From NCBI RefSeq assembly GCF_017304615.1, contig NZ_JAFKLZ010000003.1, forward strand, positions 248,001-312,000: a stretch of DNA of 64,000 bases, written 5' to 3'. Positions 43,443 through 51,354 of this stretch are shown here, in pieces. The stretch's first letter is position 1. Each line of letters starts with the position of its first letter. The notes beneath the pieces were generated by a model. It saw only the letters and a program-made list of their open reading frames with translations. It searched no databases and was not told where the DNA came from. The position numbers and the translations under genes were made by a program. The DNA comes from Sphingomonas sp. Lineage in GTDB: Bacteria > Pseudomonadota > Alphaproteobacteria > Sphingomonadales > Sphingomonadaceae.

Positions 43443-43963
43443 GCGAGGTCTGGAACAGCGTGAGGGTGTACGGTCCGTCGTCGGAGATCGCACGCTTCAA
43501 GCGGCTCTGCATCGAACCGTCCCAGGCTAGCAATACCTGCGATCACGACGGGTGGAACGGATGTGATTGCGTTATCAACGTCCCGGCGAACGAGCAGAGC
43601 CGCAATCAACATTCTGGCTATGTCTGGAATTTCCATCATGAGGATGTCCCGGGGAGCAACCGCTACTCGTTCAACTTCGACACGGAAATCGGATTTCCGG
43701 TCGATCTGTTCGAGCGCATCGCGACCGCGTTCCCGGCGCTCGCATTCGACTGCGACTGCATCCACGGCATGGACGAGTTCATGGGGTATGGTTGGTTCAA
43801 CACGCCGGCCGGTGGCGAGGATTTCAGCCAGCATTACCCCGGCCCGGCGGATCATTGGACGTCGGGAAGCGGGCACAAACGCGACCATGCCGCCCAACTG
43901 AAGCACGAGGCCCTCATTGCCGAACTCGAACGAGCCGCGCGCGCGGCGGATGGTCGATCGTAA
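43439..43963 (+). CDS. Api92/DUF1281-like protein (paralogue 2)
   Basis: A 174-aa paralogue of the protein at 42226. It shares WNSVRVYGPSSEIARFKRLC, the FPALAFDCDC strand and MGYGWFNTPAGGEDFS near residue 120, but has an insertion with extra cysteines (NTCDHDGWNGCDCVI, about residues 38-52) that could bind a metal. The two copies have diverged well below close identity, so the duplication is old. Confidence 0.7.
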   Translation: MSEVWNSVRVYGPSSEIARFKRLCIEPSQASNTCDHDGWNGCDCVINVPANEQSRNQHSGYVWNFHHEDVPGSNRYSFNFDTEIGFPVDLFERIATAFPALAFDCDCIHGMDEFMGYGWFNTPAGGEDFSQHYPGPADHWTSGSGHKRDHAAQLKHEALIAELERAARAADGRS

Positions 43964-43987
43964 GTTCTTTGTTCAAGACATAACGGC

Positions 43988-43999
43988 GGTTACATCGTC
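43988..43999 (+). promoter_or_regulatory. Shared motif GGTTACATCGTC, copy 3 (parB)
   Basis: A perfect copy beginning 65 bases before parB. It extends to GGTTACATCGTCGCC, is followed after 13 bases by GGCATCCTCG, and so matches the relaxase copy in both halves and spacing. An inverted repeat CATCCTCGATT...AATCGAGGATG lies just after it (about 44019-44045), which could be a separate operator or hairpin before parB. Confidence 0.6.
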
Positions 44000-44052
44000 G
44001 CCGCACTTTGTCGTCGGCATCCTCGATTCGTCAGTAATCGAGGATGTGACGC

Positions 44053-44940
44053 ATGGACCCGACCGAACTGCCACTGGACAGCGCCGCTCCCTCCAAGCGC
44101 GGCCAGAAGGCGCAATATGTCGTCGAGCTGCTTGCCTACGACCAGACGACGGTCTCGCCCAAGAACCCGCGGTTCGGCTATATTATCACGGACGAGAGCG
44201 TCGCGCCGCTCGTCGCCGAATTAAAGGCGGTCGGTCAGGCGCACGATGCGATCGGCGAACGAGGACCGGGCGGTATCGTCGAGATCCTCGCCGGCTCGCG
44301 CCGTCGTGAAGGCTGTCGCATCCTTGGTACCCCGTTGCGCGCGCGCGTGTATGACGAAGGTTCCCTGACCCCCGAGCAGGCACTGAAGATCGCCAACCGC
44401 GAGGATCGTGGCGCGCTCGAGGTCAGCCTGTGGGATCGGTCGGCATCATGGGCCAGAATGCTCGACGGCAAGATCGTCACGAACGAGGCGCGCCTCGCCG
44501 ACGCGGTCGGCGAAGACAAGTCGGCGATCAATCGCGGACTGGCGTTGCAGAAAGCGCCAGCCGTCATCCTCGATCTCGTCGCCGACAAACGCGCGATCTC
44601 AATGAGCCAGTGGGCATTGGTCGCCCCATTGCTCGAGGATGACGAATCACGCGCGCGCGTGCTCGAATGCGCGGCGCTCCATGCGGGCCAGACGTTTGGT
44701 TTTACCGCGCTGACCAAAAAGCTCACGGCTGCCGCGGCGGGTAAGGACGAAATCAGGCCGGTCGAAGTCAGGAACCGACATGGCAGGGTCATCGCCACCG
44801 TCGCGCCCGACCACCGCGGGGCGTTCGTGATCCGCGTGAAATCGATGGCCGAGCAGCACCCGAGCTTCCGCCTCGATCACGCCAAGCTGATCCACACGGT
44901 CTTCGTCGACGTCCTCAAGGATTGGTTCGGTGATGGCTGA
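44053..44940 (+). CDS. ParB-family partition protein or ParB-like regulator
   Basis: A 295-aa protein. The N-terminal ParB/Srx-like domain has NPRFGY and LAGSRRREGCRIL (about residues 83-95), and LKIANREDRGALEVSLWDRSASW resembles the ParB box and following helix. A KorB-like helix-turn-helix follows around residues 155-185 (DAVGEDKSAINRGLAL). Such proteins bind centromere-like sites to stabilise elements or act as transcriptional regulators. No ParA gene was seen nearby. It is the best candidate reader of the shared motif, but that is inference. Its stop overlaps the next gene. Confidence 0.78.
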   Translation: MDPTELPLDSAAPSKRGQKAQYVVELLAYDQTTVSPKNPRFGYIITDESVAPLVAELKAVGQAHDAIGERGPGGIVEILAGSRRREGCRILGTPLRARVYDEGSLTPEQALKIANREDRGALEVSLWDRSASWARMLDGKIVTNEARLADAVGEDKSAINRGLALQKAPAVILDLVADKRAISMSQWALVAPLLEDDESRARVLECAALHAGQTFGFTALTKKLTAAAAGKDEIRPVEVRNRHGRVIATVAPDHRGAFVIRVKSMAEQHPSFRLDHAKLIHTVFVDVLKDWFGDG

Positions 44941-45277
44941 GCATTCGCTGTTCGACCGCTCAAACCCCACGGAATTTAGGAGCAAGCAAATGCTTGAATA
45001 TGAAACGCTGACCTTCGGGTCCCTCAAGGTGAAACGCATCCACGCGGCCGTCACGAGTCCGACCCTGCTCGCGCTGCCGGAAGCGGCACGGCCCGTGCCG
45101 CTCCTCGGCTGCACGACCTGCCCACTAGGCAGTTGGTATCTCGACGAGGAGGAGCGCCCCTTCTGCCATTGTGAAGCACGGCGCTACGTATCATGGACGA
45201 CCAACCAGAAGATGATCACGCTGTGCGACGACCGCGAGGTCGCACTGATGGAACAGGCGACGGAACCGGATAACTGA
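44933..45277 (+). CDS. Small cysteine-containing protein, 114 aa
   Basis: It begins inside the last codons of parB (ATG 44933; a GTG at 44930 is also possible). The centre has GCTTCPLGSWYLDEEERPFC, where four cysteines including HCEARRY could bind zinc. No family was recognised. It is probably co-translated with ParB. Confidence 0.65.
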   Translation: MAEHSLFDRSNPTEFRSKQMLEYETLTFGSLKVKRIHAAVTSPTLLALPEAARPVPLLGCTTCPLGSWYLDEEERPFCHCEARRYVSWTTNQKMITLCDDREVALMEQATEPDN

Positions 45278-45283
45278 TGGTCG

Positions 45284-45613
45284 TCAAGCCGGGTTGGTCA
45301 TGAGCGCGTCTGCGATGGCGTAGCCGCGGTGGCTTGAGGCGGGAAACAGGCTGTAATGCGTGGTCATCGCGACCGACAGCCGCAGATGACGCGCCATCAG
45401 TCGTCGCACGCGGCGAGACGGAGCACAGAAAGCCATGTCGTTTGTAGAACCGGGCACCGGGCGTGCCGCCAGCAGTTCGCGGCTGATGCGCAGCGAACAC
45501 CAGCGATAATAAGCGGCCATCATGGTCGCGAGTCCGTCGACCAGCAAGATGACCAGCAATTGGCCGATCTTCAGAGCGGCCAGCGAGCATAGCAGCAACG
45601 TGATTGCGAGCAC
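45284..45613 (-). CDS. Putative small membrane protein, 109 aa
   Basis: The N-terminus is strongly hydrophobic (LAITLLLCSLAALKIGQLLVILLVDGLATMM, about residues 2-32), consistent with one or two membrane helices; the remainder is basic and soluble. It is convergent with the preceding gene. There is no recognised family or ribosome-binding site, so it could be spurious. It is kept because its composition is that of a membrane protein and no other gene explains this stretch. Confidence 0.4.
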   Translation of the reverse strand: MLAITLLLCSLAALKIGQLLVILLVDGLATMMAAYYRWCSLRISRELLAARPVPGSTNDMAFCAPSRRVRRLMARHLRLSVAMTTHYSLFPASSHRGYAIADALMTNPA

Positions 45614-45684
45614 CTTCAGTCTCCCTATTTTTCACCAGCTCAAGCTGGCCCATCTCTCCACTTCTCAGTCTGATTTTTTGCGAC

Positions 45685-45696
45685 GGTTACATCGTC
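45685..45696 (+). promoter_or_regulatory. Shared motif GGTTACATCGTC, copy 4 (recombinase operon)
   Basis: A perfect copy beginning 43 bases before the GTG of the small gene at 45728. Here the surrounding bases form GCGACG-GTTACAT-CGTCGC, a 6-bp inverted repeat around the core. A T-rich stretch (GATTTTTTGCG) lies just upstream. Confidence 0.6.
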
Positions 45697-45727
45697 GCGC
45701 CGGTTCGCCCGCGGCACACGCTGGTCG

Positions 45728-45949
45728 GTGGACCATTTCGATCCCCTCCCGCGCGACACTTCTGGCGACTCGCTCGCTGCCCGCGCGGCGGTGCCAACCG
45801 CAGCACCGAGCGAACGAACGATCGTCGATCGTCTCGCGGACTCTTTCCCGCTCGAACGATCGGAGTCAGAGTGGTTGCTCACCCTCTTGAGCGCGGATGA
45901 ACTGCGCTACATCTTCGAAGGCCTCAGCAATGGCGAAAACTCGGATTGA
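45728..45949 (+). CDS. Small protein before the serine recombinase, 73 aa
   Basis: A GTG-started frame overlapping the recombinase start by 20 bases. It encodes an acidic protein (FPLERSESEWLLTLLSADELRYIFEG), predicted mostly helical. No family was recognised. Its overlap with the recombinase and the shared motif upstream suggest a directionality factor or regulator, but nothing in the sequence proves it. Confidence 0.5.
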   Translation: MDHFDPLPRDTSGDSLAARAAVPTAAPSERTIVDRLADSFPLERSESEWLLTLLSADELRYIFEGLSNGENSD

Positions 45950-47627
45950 ACGCGCGCTGGGATACGTCCGGGTCTCTACACAACGACAGGCGGAAGGCGG
46001 GATCAGCCTCGACAATCAGGAAGACCGGCTAACCGCTCACTATGCGCAACGAGGCGTCGAGTATGTGGACACCTACCGCGATGGGGGGCTCAGCGGTACG
46101 ACCGATGCTCGGCCTGGGCTCCAGGCATTGTTCGAGCATGCGTTACGGCCGGGCGCCGGCATCACCGAGATCGGCGTCTACAGCTTCTCACGTCTCTTCA
46201 GAGACCATTATCTGCTAGAACATTACCGCCGCAAGCTGAAGCGCGCCGGCGTCCGACTGGTCGCCATCACGCAGGAGGTCGGTCACGACGCCGAGGGCGA
46301 TCTCGTCCGCTCGGTGCTCTCCAACTTCGACGAGTATCAGTCGCGCCAGACCGCGAAATTCACGCGCGATACGATGAAGCGTAACGCACAAGCCGGCTTC
46401 TGGAATGGCGGGATTCCGCCGATCGGCTACACGACCGAGATCGCCGAAATGCGCGGGTCCAAAGCCAAGATGCGGCTGGTGATAGAACCGTCCGAGGCAT
46501 TGCTGGTCCAGCAGATCTACCGGATGAAGCGGATCGGCATCGGCCGCGGTCCGATGGGTTACAAGAAGATCGTCCTGCACCTCAATGCCAGCGGTGCGAC
46601 CTACCGCGGACGTAAGTTCCACGTGTCCAACGTCCGCGACATCCTGACCCGCTCGACCTATCGTGGGAAGCATCTCTACGGCGTCCATGATATTCGCAAC
46701 GGCATCAAGCGACCCGAAGAAGAGTGGCAGGAAATTCCGGCACCCGTCATCATCCCGGAAGCAGAATGGCTCCAGGTGCAGGCCGGCATCGCGCGGAACG
46801 CCAGTCACATAACGCCGCCGACGTTCGTATCGGGCCCGACGATGCTGGCCGGTATCGCTAAGTGCGGGCATCCCGAATGTGGTCATGCCCTAACCATCGC
46901 TACCGGCAAAGGGGGACGGTATCGCTACTACCGCTGCTCACGCAATCTGCGCCGGGGCGAATCGGCGTGCCAGGGCACTAGTATTCGCGACCAAAAGCTC
47001 GAGGCGATCGTCATCGACGCGATGGCCGCGCGATTGTTGCAGCCGGCGCGGTTGCAAGCGCTACTTGCCAATCTTCTCGACGATAGCTCGGCCGCCGTGC
47101 GCGAACGGCAGGCGCATCTCAAGGCACTTCGTACAGAGCGCACGCGGATCGAAGGCGCGATCCAGAACATGTTCGATTTTATCGAGCAGGGCATCGTCAG
47201 TCCGCGCGATACCGACTTCACCGCCCGCCTGGCCGCGCAGCGCACGCGCCGCGCCGACCTCGAACAGGAAATCCTGCTGGTCGAGCGGCAGCTGTCCGCG
47301 GCCGACCGCCGCGTGACCGCGGAAGCAGTCGACCGGCTTGGCCAAGTCATCCTGGAAAAGCTGCGATCCAAGGACTCGGCTACGCGGCAGGGCTATGCTC
47401 GCCGATTCGTTACCAAGGTTGTCGTGGCGCCCAACCTCATTACGATCACCGGCCCGGTCAAAGCGCTGGAATTAGCCGCTGGCGGCGCTCCCGATCAATC
47501 GGCACCGATGGTGCCCTCTCTTGATCGGGAGTGGTGCGGCCGAGAAGACTCGAACTTCCACGGGCTTTCGCCCACAACGACCTCAACGTTGCGCGTCTAC
47601 CAGTTCCGCCACGGCCGCACGCTGTGA
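45930..47627 (+). CDS. Large serine recombinase (integrase)
   Basis: A 565-aa site-specific recombinase. The resolvase domain starts at ALGYVRVST with the catalytic serine at residue 16; a recombinase domain follows, then a zinc ribbon (CGHPECGHAL...YYRCSRN) and a coiled coil (about 385-480). It probably integrates and excises the element. The last ~30 codons (from CGREDSNFHG) are encoded by the strand opposite to tRNA-Leu(GAG), so the reading frame runs through the tRNA gene into flanking DNA. Such tails are typical when an integrase gene adjoins its tRNA attachment site. Confidence 0.92.
   Translation: MAKTRIERALGYVRVSTQRQAEGGISLDNQEDRLTAHYAQRGVEYVDTYRDGGLSGTTDARPGLQALFEHALRPGAGITEIGVYSFSRLFRDHYLLEHYRRKLKRAGVRLVAITQEVGHDAEGDLVRSVLSNFDEYQSRQTAKFTRDTMKRNAQAGFWNGGIPPIGYTTEIAEMRGSKAKMRLVIEPSEALLVQQIYRMKRIGIGRGPMGYKKIVLHLNASGATYRGRKFHVSNVRDILTRSTYRGKHLYGVHDIRNGIKRPEEEWQEIPAPVIIPEAEWLQVQAGIARNASHITPPTFVSGPTMLAGIAKCGHPECGHALTIATGKGGRYRYYRCSRNLRRGESACQGTSIRDQKLEAIVIDAMAARLLQPARLQALLANLLDDSSAAVRERQAHLKALRTERTRIEGAIQNMFDFIEQGIVSPRDTDFTARLAAQRTRRADLEQEILLVERQLSAADRRVTAEAVDRLGQVILEKLRSKDSATRQGYARRFVTKVVVAPNLITITGPVKALELAAGGAPDQSAPMVPSLDREWCGREDSNFHGLSPTTTSTLRVYQFRHGRTL
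47532..47618 (-). tRNA. tRNA-Leu (GAG)
   Basis: On the minus strand the gene folds as a complete class II tRNA: a 7-bp acceptor stem GCGGCCG/CGGCCGC, D-arm GGCGGAACTGGTAGACGC, anticodon stem CAACG/CGTTG with loop TTGAGGT (anticodon GAG), a long variable arm GGGCGAAAGCCC and a T-arm with TTCGAGT. The discriminator A is followed by encoded CCA. It is antisense to the 3' end of the recombinase gene and marks the right border of the mobile element. Confidence 0.93.
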
Positions 47628-47707
47628 GAGATGCCGCAGGGCGAGGCCGGCGGCTGGCAGGCGAGCGCCCCTAGCAGTGGGTTTCCCCGAACGCAAATGG
47701 TTGTTGA

Positions 47708-48403
47708 TCAGTTGGCGGGCGACGTCGCGGTGAAGCTGAGCTTCACTGTCTTGGAACTGCTCGGCACGTCCAGCTTGGCGCTGTCGAAGTTCATCGTGCC
47801 GCCGGGCGCGAGCGTGCGCTGGTCGGGCTTGATCGTCCAGCTGTAAACCAGCCGGTCGGACGCATCGCGCAATTCGGCGCGGATGTCGGGCACCGACTGG
47901 CGCTGCGCGGTCGGATTCCTGATCTGCCCGCCGATCGCGAACAATTCGCTGCCGTTGGGCAAGTCGCGACGATCGGGCTTCTTCAAGTTGACGAACTTGA
48001 GCGGCGTGTCGCCGCCGCCGAGCGGGATTCCGAGCATCGTCGCGAAATTGGGCAGATTGCCGAACACCAAAGCAAGCGTCGCGATCAGCATCAGCGCGCC
48101 AGCGGTGATCGCGGCGATCGTCCAGCGTCGCGCGGGATTGCGGCGCGGGCGGAACGGCGGCTCGTGCGCGAAGGCGTCGTAATCGTGATCTGCCCCGGCA
48201 TAAGCGGGCGCCGGTTCGGGCTTCGGGATGGCGACTGGCGTGGACACCGCAAGCGACGTATCGCGTTCGACTGGCGGTGCGCCGGCAGGCTGCTGGAACC
48301 AGCTATGACGGCAATTGGCGCAGCGCACGGTGCGCCCGGTCGGCCCGACCGCTGTGTCGGGAACGAGGTAACGCGTGTGGCACTGGCTGCATTCGAGGAT
48401 CAT
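47708..48403 (-). CDS. MJ0042-type zinc-ribbon membrane protein
   Basis: A 231-aa protein beginning MILECSQCHTRYLVP, a zinc ribbon with two CxxC pairs (CSQC and CANC). A proline-rich linker, one transmembrane helix (RWTIAAITAGALMLIATLALVF, about 93-114) and a periplasmic DUF3426-like domain follow (VNLKKPDRRDLPNGSELFAIGGQIRNPT). It is divergent from ftsE, a common arrangement in sphingomonads. The function is unknown. Confidence 0.82.
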   Translation of the reverse strand: MILECSQCHTRYLVPDTAVGPTGRTVRCANCRHSWFQQPAGAPPVERDTSLAVSTPVAIPKPEPAPAYAGADHDYDAFAHEPPFRPRRNPARRWTIAAITAGALMLIATLALVFGNLPNFATMLGIPLGGGDTPLKFVNLKKPDRRDLPNGSELFAIGGQIRNPTAQRQSVPDIRAELRDASDRLVYSWTIKPDQRTLAPGGTMNFDSAKLDVPSSSKTVKLSFTATSPAN

Positions 48404-48525
48404 GTCGGCATCCCGGTCGGGCCGCTTCCCCTAGGGCCCGTTTACCAAGTCCTAGGCAAGCCGCCGACTCGCGGCAAGTGTCCTGCCTTGATGTACCGCC
48501 GGGTTACATGCGATGGCTTCGCGCG

Positions 48526-49236
48526 ATGGCCAATATCGTGCAGTTCGAGGATGTGGGGCTGCGCTATCCCAACAGCGAGGGCGAGACGCTGTCGGGCGTC
48601 CATTTCACCTTGGTGTCGGGCGGGTTCTATTTCCTGACCGGGGCCAGCGGGGCGGGAAAGACGTCGCTGCTCAAGCTGCTTTATCTGGCGCAGCGCCCGA
48701 CGTCCGGGACGATCCGCTTGTTCGGTGAAGATGCCGGGACGTTGCCGCGCGTACGGCTGCCCGGGTTCCGGCGGCGGATTGGCGTGGTGTTCCAGGATTT
48801 CCGGCTGGTCCCGCATCTGTCGGTGTTCGACAATATCGCGCTGCCGCTGCGGCTGTCGGGCGTCCCCGAGGGCGACATCGAGACGCCGGTGCGCGAGATG
48901 CTCGAATGGGTCGGGCTGGCGGAGCGCGGTGATTCGACCCCGCCGACCTTGTCGGGCGGCGAGCAGCAACGCGTCGCGATCGCCCGCGCGGTGATCGGCC
49001 GACCCGAAATCCTGGTCGCCGACGAACCGACCGGCAACGTCGATCCCGACATGGCGGCGCGGTTGCTGCATCTGTTCGAGTCCTTGAATCGGCTCGGTAC
49101 GACGGTGGTGGTAGCGACGCACGATTTCCACCTGCTCGGCCGCATCCAGAACGCGCACATGATGCGGCTGGAGGCGGGGCGGCTGATGGATCCGACGGGC
49201 GCATTGCGTAACCCGCCGGCAAGGCCGCAGGCATGA
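48526..49236 (+). CDS. ftsE: FtsE cell-division ABC transporter ATPase
   Basis: A 236-aa ATPase with Walker A GASGAGKTS (about residue 40), Q-loop, the ABC signature LSGGEQQR (about 143), Walker B ILVADEPTGN and the switch histidine ATHDF. It pairs with FtsX, encoded four bases later by overlap, to control cell-wall hydrolases at division. The ATG at 48526 fits the usual FtsE N-terminus. Confidence 0.93.
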   Translation: MANIVQFEDVGLRYPNSEGETLSGVHFTLVSGGFYFLTGASGAGKTSLLKLLYLAQRPTSGTIRLFGEDAGTLPRVRLPGFRRRIGVVFQDFRLVPHLSVFDNIALPLRLSGVPEGDIETPVREMLEWVGLAERGDSTPPTLSGGEQQRVAIARAVIGRPEILVADEPTGNVDPDMAARLLHLFESLNRLGTTVVVATHDFHLLGRIQNAHMMRLEAGRLMDPTGALRNPPARPQA

Positions 49237-50126
49237 GCATGGGTGTCGTCACCGGCGCCGCCGACCGCCGCATCCTCGATGAGCGCGGCGGCACGCGCGC
49301 GATGACATGGATCATGGCGATCATGCTGTTCCTGACCGTGCTCGCCGCCGCGCTGGGGCTGGGCATGGTCAATGCGGCGGGCGCGCTGGACCGCCAGCTC
49401 GCCGGGCGGCTTACGGTGCAGATCGTAACCGCAGACGCCGCGCAACGTGATCGCGATACGGCGGCGGTGATGGCGGCGCTCAACAACATGCCGGCGGTCA
49501 GGCGTGCCGTGCCGGTCGATGCCGAGCGGCTCGGCGAACTGCTCAAGCCGTGGCTCGGCGACACGTCGAGCGACGCCGACGTGCCGATTCCGACCTTGAT
49601 CGACGTCGATATGAGCGTGCCGAGCGAAGAATCGGCGGCTTTGGTGGCGAAGGGCGTGCGCGGCGCGGCGGCGAGCGCGCGAGTCGATTCGCAGTCGAGA
49701 TGGCTGTCGCCGGTGGCGAGCTTCATGCGGACGATGATCGCGGGGGCGGCGGCGCTGGTGGTCCTGATGGCACTGGCGACCACCGCCGTGGTACTGCTGG
49801 CGGCGCGCGCCGGGCTGGAAACGCATCGCGACACGATCGCGATCCTGCACATGCTGGGGTCGACTGACGTGCAGGTGGCGCGATTGTTCCAGCGGCGAAT
49901 CGCGCTCGATACGGTGATCGGCGGCGCGGGCGGCGCGGTGGCGGCGATCATCGTGGTGTGGCTGATCACGCGCGAAGTGAACGGGCTGGGGTCCGAACTG
50001 GTTGGCGGCGCGGCACTGGGCCTGCGCGACTGGCTGATCCTCGCGCTGTTGCCGTTGTTGTTTGCCGTCGTCGCGACCGGGGCGGCACGGCTCGCGGTGC
50101 TGCGGCGGCTGAGGCAAGTGCAATGA
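49233..50126 (+). CDS. ftsX: FtsX cell-division protein
   Basis: A 297-aa membrane protein with the FtsX layout: an N-terminal TM helix (TWIMAIMLFLTVLAAALGLG), a periplasmic loop, and three C-terminal TM helices (IAGAAALVVLMALATTAVVLL, a central one, and LILALLPLLFAVVATGAARL). The coding frame starts in ATGA overlap with ftsE. With FtsE it forms the divisome ABC complex. Confidence 0.92.
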   Translation: MSMGVVTGAADRRILDERGGTRAMTWIMAIMLFLTVLAAALGLGMVNAAGALDRQLAGRLTVQIVTADAAQRDRDTAAVMAALNNMPAVRRAVPVDAERLGELLKPWLGDTSSDADVPIPTLIDVDMSVPSEESAALVAKGVRGAAASARVDSQSRWLSPVASFMRTMIAGAAALVVLMALATTAVVLLAARAGLETHRDTIAILHMLGSTDVQVARLFQRRIALDTVIGGAGGAVAAIIVVWLITREVNGLGSELVGGAALGLRDWLILALLPLLFAVVATGAARLAVLRRLRQVQ

Positions 50127-50662
50127 TCTTCCGTCGTCTGATCGGTTTTCTGGTGCTTGCCTATATCCTGGGCTTTGCGGTGTTCATGTTGTTGCTGCCG
50201 CGCCCGGTCGAGGGCGTCGCGACCGACGCGATCGTGGTGCCGACCGGCGGGCCGGGGCGGATCGACCGCGGGCTCGATCTGATCGCGAAGCACCAGGCCA
50301 AACGCATGCTAATCACCGGTGTCGGGCCGAACGTGCGGCCGATCGAGCTGGCGAAGACCAACCGCGCGCCGATCGCCTTGTTCGCGTGCTGCGTCGACCT
50401 CGGCCACGAAGCGGTCGATACGCGATCCAACGCCATGGAAACCGCCGACTGGGTCAAGGTCCACGGCTACAAATCGGTGCGGCTGGTGACGTCCGACTGG
50501 CACATGGCGCGCGCGTCGATGGAATTGCGCGCGGCGCTCGACAACGACGTAACGATCGTCGCGGACGGCGTGACCAGCGAAGCGCCGCTCGGCCTGCTGA
50601 TCGTCGAATATAACAAACTGCTGCTGCGCCGCGTTGCGTTGTGGACCGGGATCGGCGTGTGA
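50123..50662 (+). CDS. YdcF/ElyC-family DUF218 protein
   Basis: A 179-aa protein with one N-terminal membrane helix (LIGFLVLAYILGFAVFML) and a DUF218 domain (DAIVVPTGGPGRIDRGLDL, RMLITGVGP, LVTSDWHMARA). DUF218 proteins affect cell-envelope polysaccharide or peptidoglycan precursors. It overlaps ftsX by four bases and plsC by four bases, so it is part of the ftsEX operon. Confidence 0.88.
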   Translation: MIFRRLIGFLVLAYILGFAVFMLLLPRPVEGVATDAIVVPTGGPGRIDRGLDLIAKHQAKRMLITGVGPNVRPIELAKTNRAPIALFACCVDLGHEAVDTRSNAMETADWVKVHGYKSVRLVTSDWHMARASMELRAALDNDVTIVADGVTSEAPLGLLIVEYNKLLLRRVALWTGIGV

Positions 50663-51354
50663 CTTTCCTGCGCAACGTTGCGTTCGTGCTGGTGTTTTAC
50701 GGCCTGACCGTCCCGATCGTGCTGTTCGTGCCGCTTTCGGCGTTTTTCGGGCAGCGCGCGCTGATCGCCTATGCGGTCGGGTGGGCGAGATTCCACCGCT
50801 GGTGCGTCCGCTGGCTGCTCGGCATCCGCACTCGCTACGAAGGGCCACGGCCGGAGGGGCAGGTGTTCTATGCCGCCAAGCACCAGTCGATGTTCGAGAC
50901 GCTCGACCTGATCGTCGAGATCGAATCGCCGGTCGTCATCATGCGTCGCGAGTTCGCACGCATCCCGATCTGGGGGTGGGCGACGCAAGTCTATGGCATC
51001 ATCCTGGTCGATCGCGCGGCGTCGGCGACGGCGCTTCGCACGCTGATGCGCGAGACCAGGGCGGCGCGCGAGACCGGGCGGTCGGTGATCCTGTTCCCCG
51101 AAGGCACGCGCGTGAAGCCGGGCGAGACGCCGCCGCTCAAGTCGGGGTTTGCCGGCCTCTACAAGATGCTCGATTTGCCCGTGGTGCCGATCGCGACCGA
51201 TGTCGGACGGTTATGGCCGAAGGGCGGGTGGAAGCGCGCGGGCGTCGCGACCTTCCGCTTCGGCGAGCCGATCGCCCCGGGCCTGCCGCGCGCCGAGATC
51301 GAGGCGCGCGTCCACGCGGCGATCAACGCGCTGGAGCGCGATCCCGCTTACTGA
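50659..51354 (+). CDS. plsC: 1-acyl-sn-glycerol-3-phosphate acyltransferase
   Basis: A 231-aa membrane acyltransferase. The GTG start at 50659 overlaps the upstream stop. Motifs: AAKHQSMFET (HX4D-like block with His), FPEGTRVKPGE (block III) and LPVVPIATD. The N-terminal hydrophobic helix is FVLVFYGLTVPIVLFV. It makes phosphatidic acid from lysophosphatidic acid in phospholipid synthesis. Confidence 0.9.
   Translation: MTFLRNVAFVLVFYGLTVPIVLFVPLSAFFGQRALIAYAVGWARFHRWCVRWLLGIRTRYEGPRPEGQVFYAAKHQSMFETLDLIVEIESPVVIMRREFARIPIWGWATQVYGIILVDRAASATALRTLMRETRAARETGRSVILFPEGTRVKPGETPPLKSGFAGLYKMLDLPVVPIATDVGRLWPKGGWKRAGVATFRFGEPIAPGLPRAEIEARVHAAINALERDPAY

Noticed and set aside
17342-47531. Direct repeat of the tRNA-Leu 3' end at the left border of the element
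   Set aside because: I looked for copies of GCGGCCGAGAAGACTCGAAC-like sequence and found none, so the left att site could not be placed.
48671-50293. Long open frames opposite ftsE/ftsX
   Set aside because: Their translations are low-complexity, rich in Arg, Ala and Pro, and the plus-strand genes are certain.
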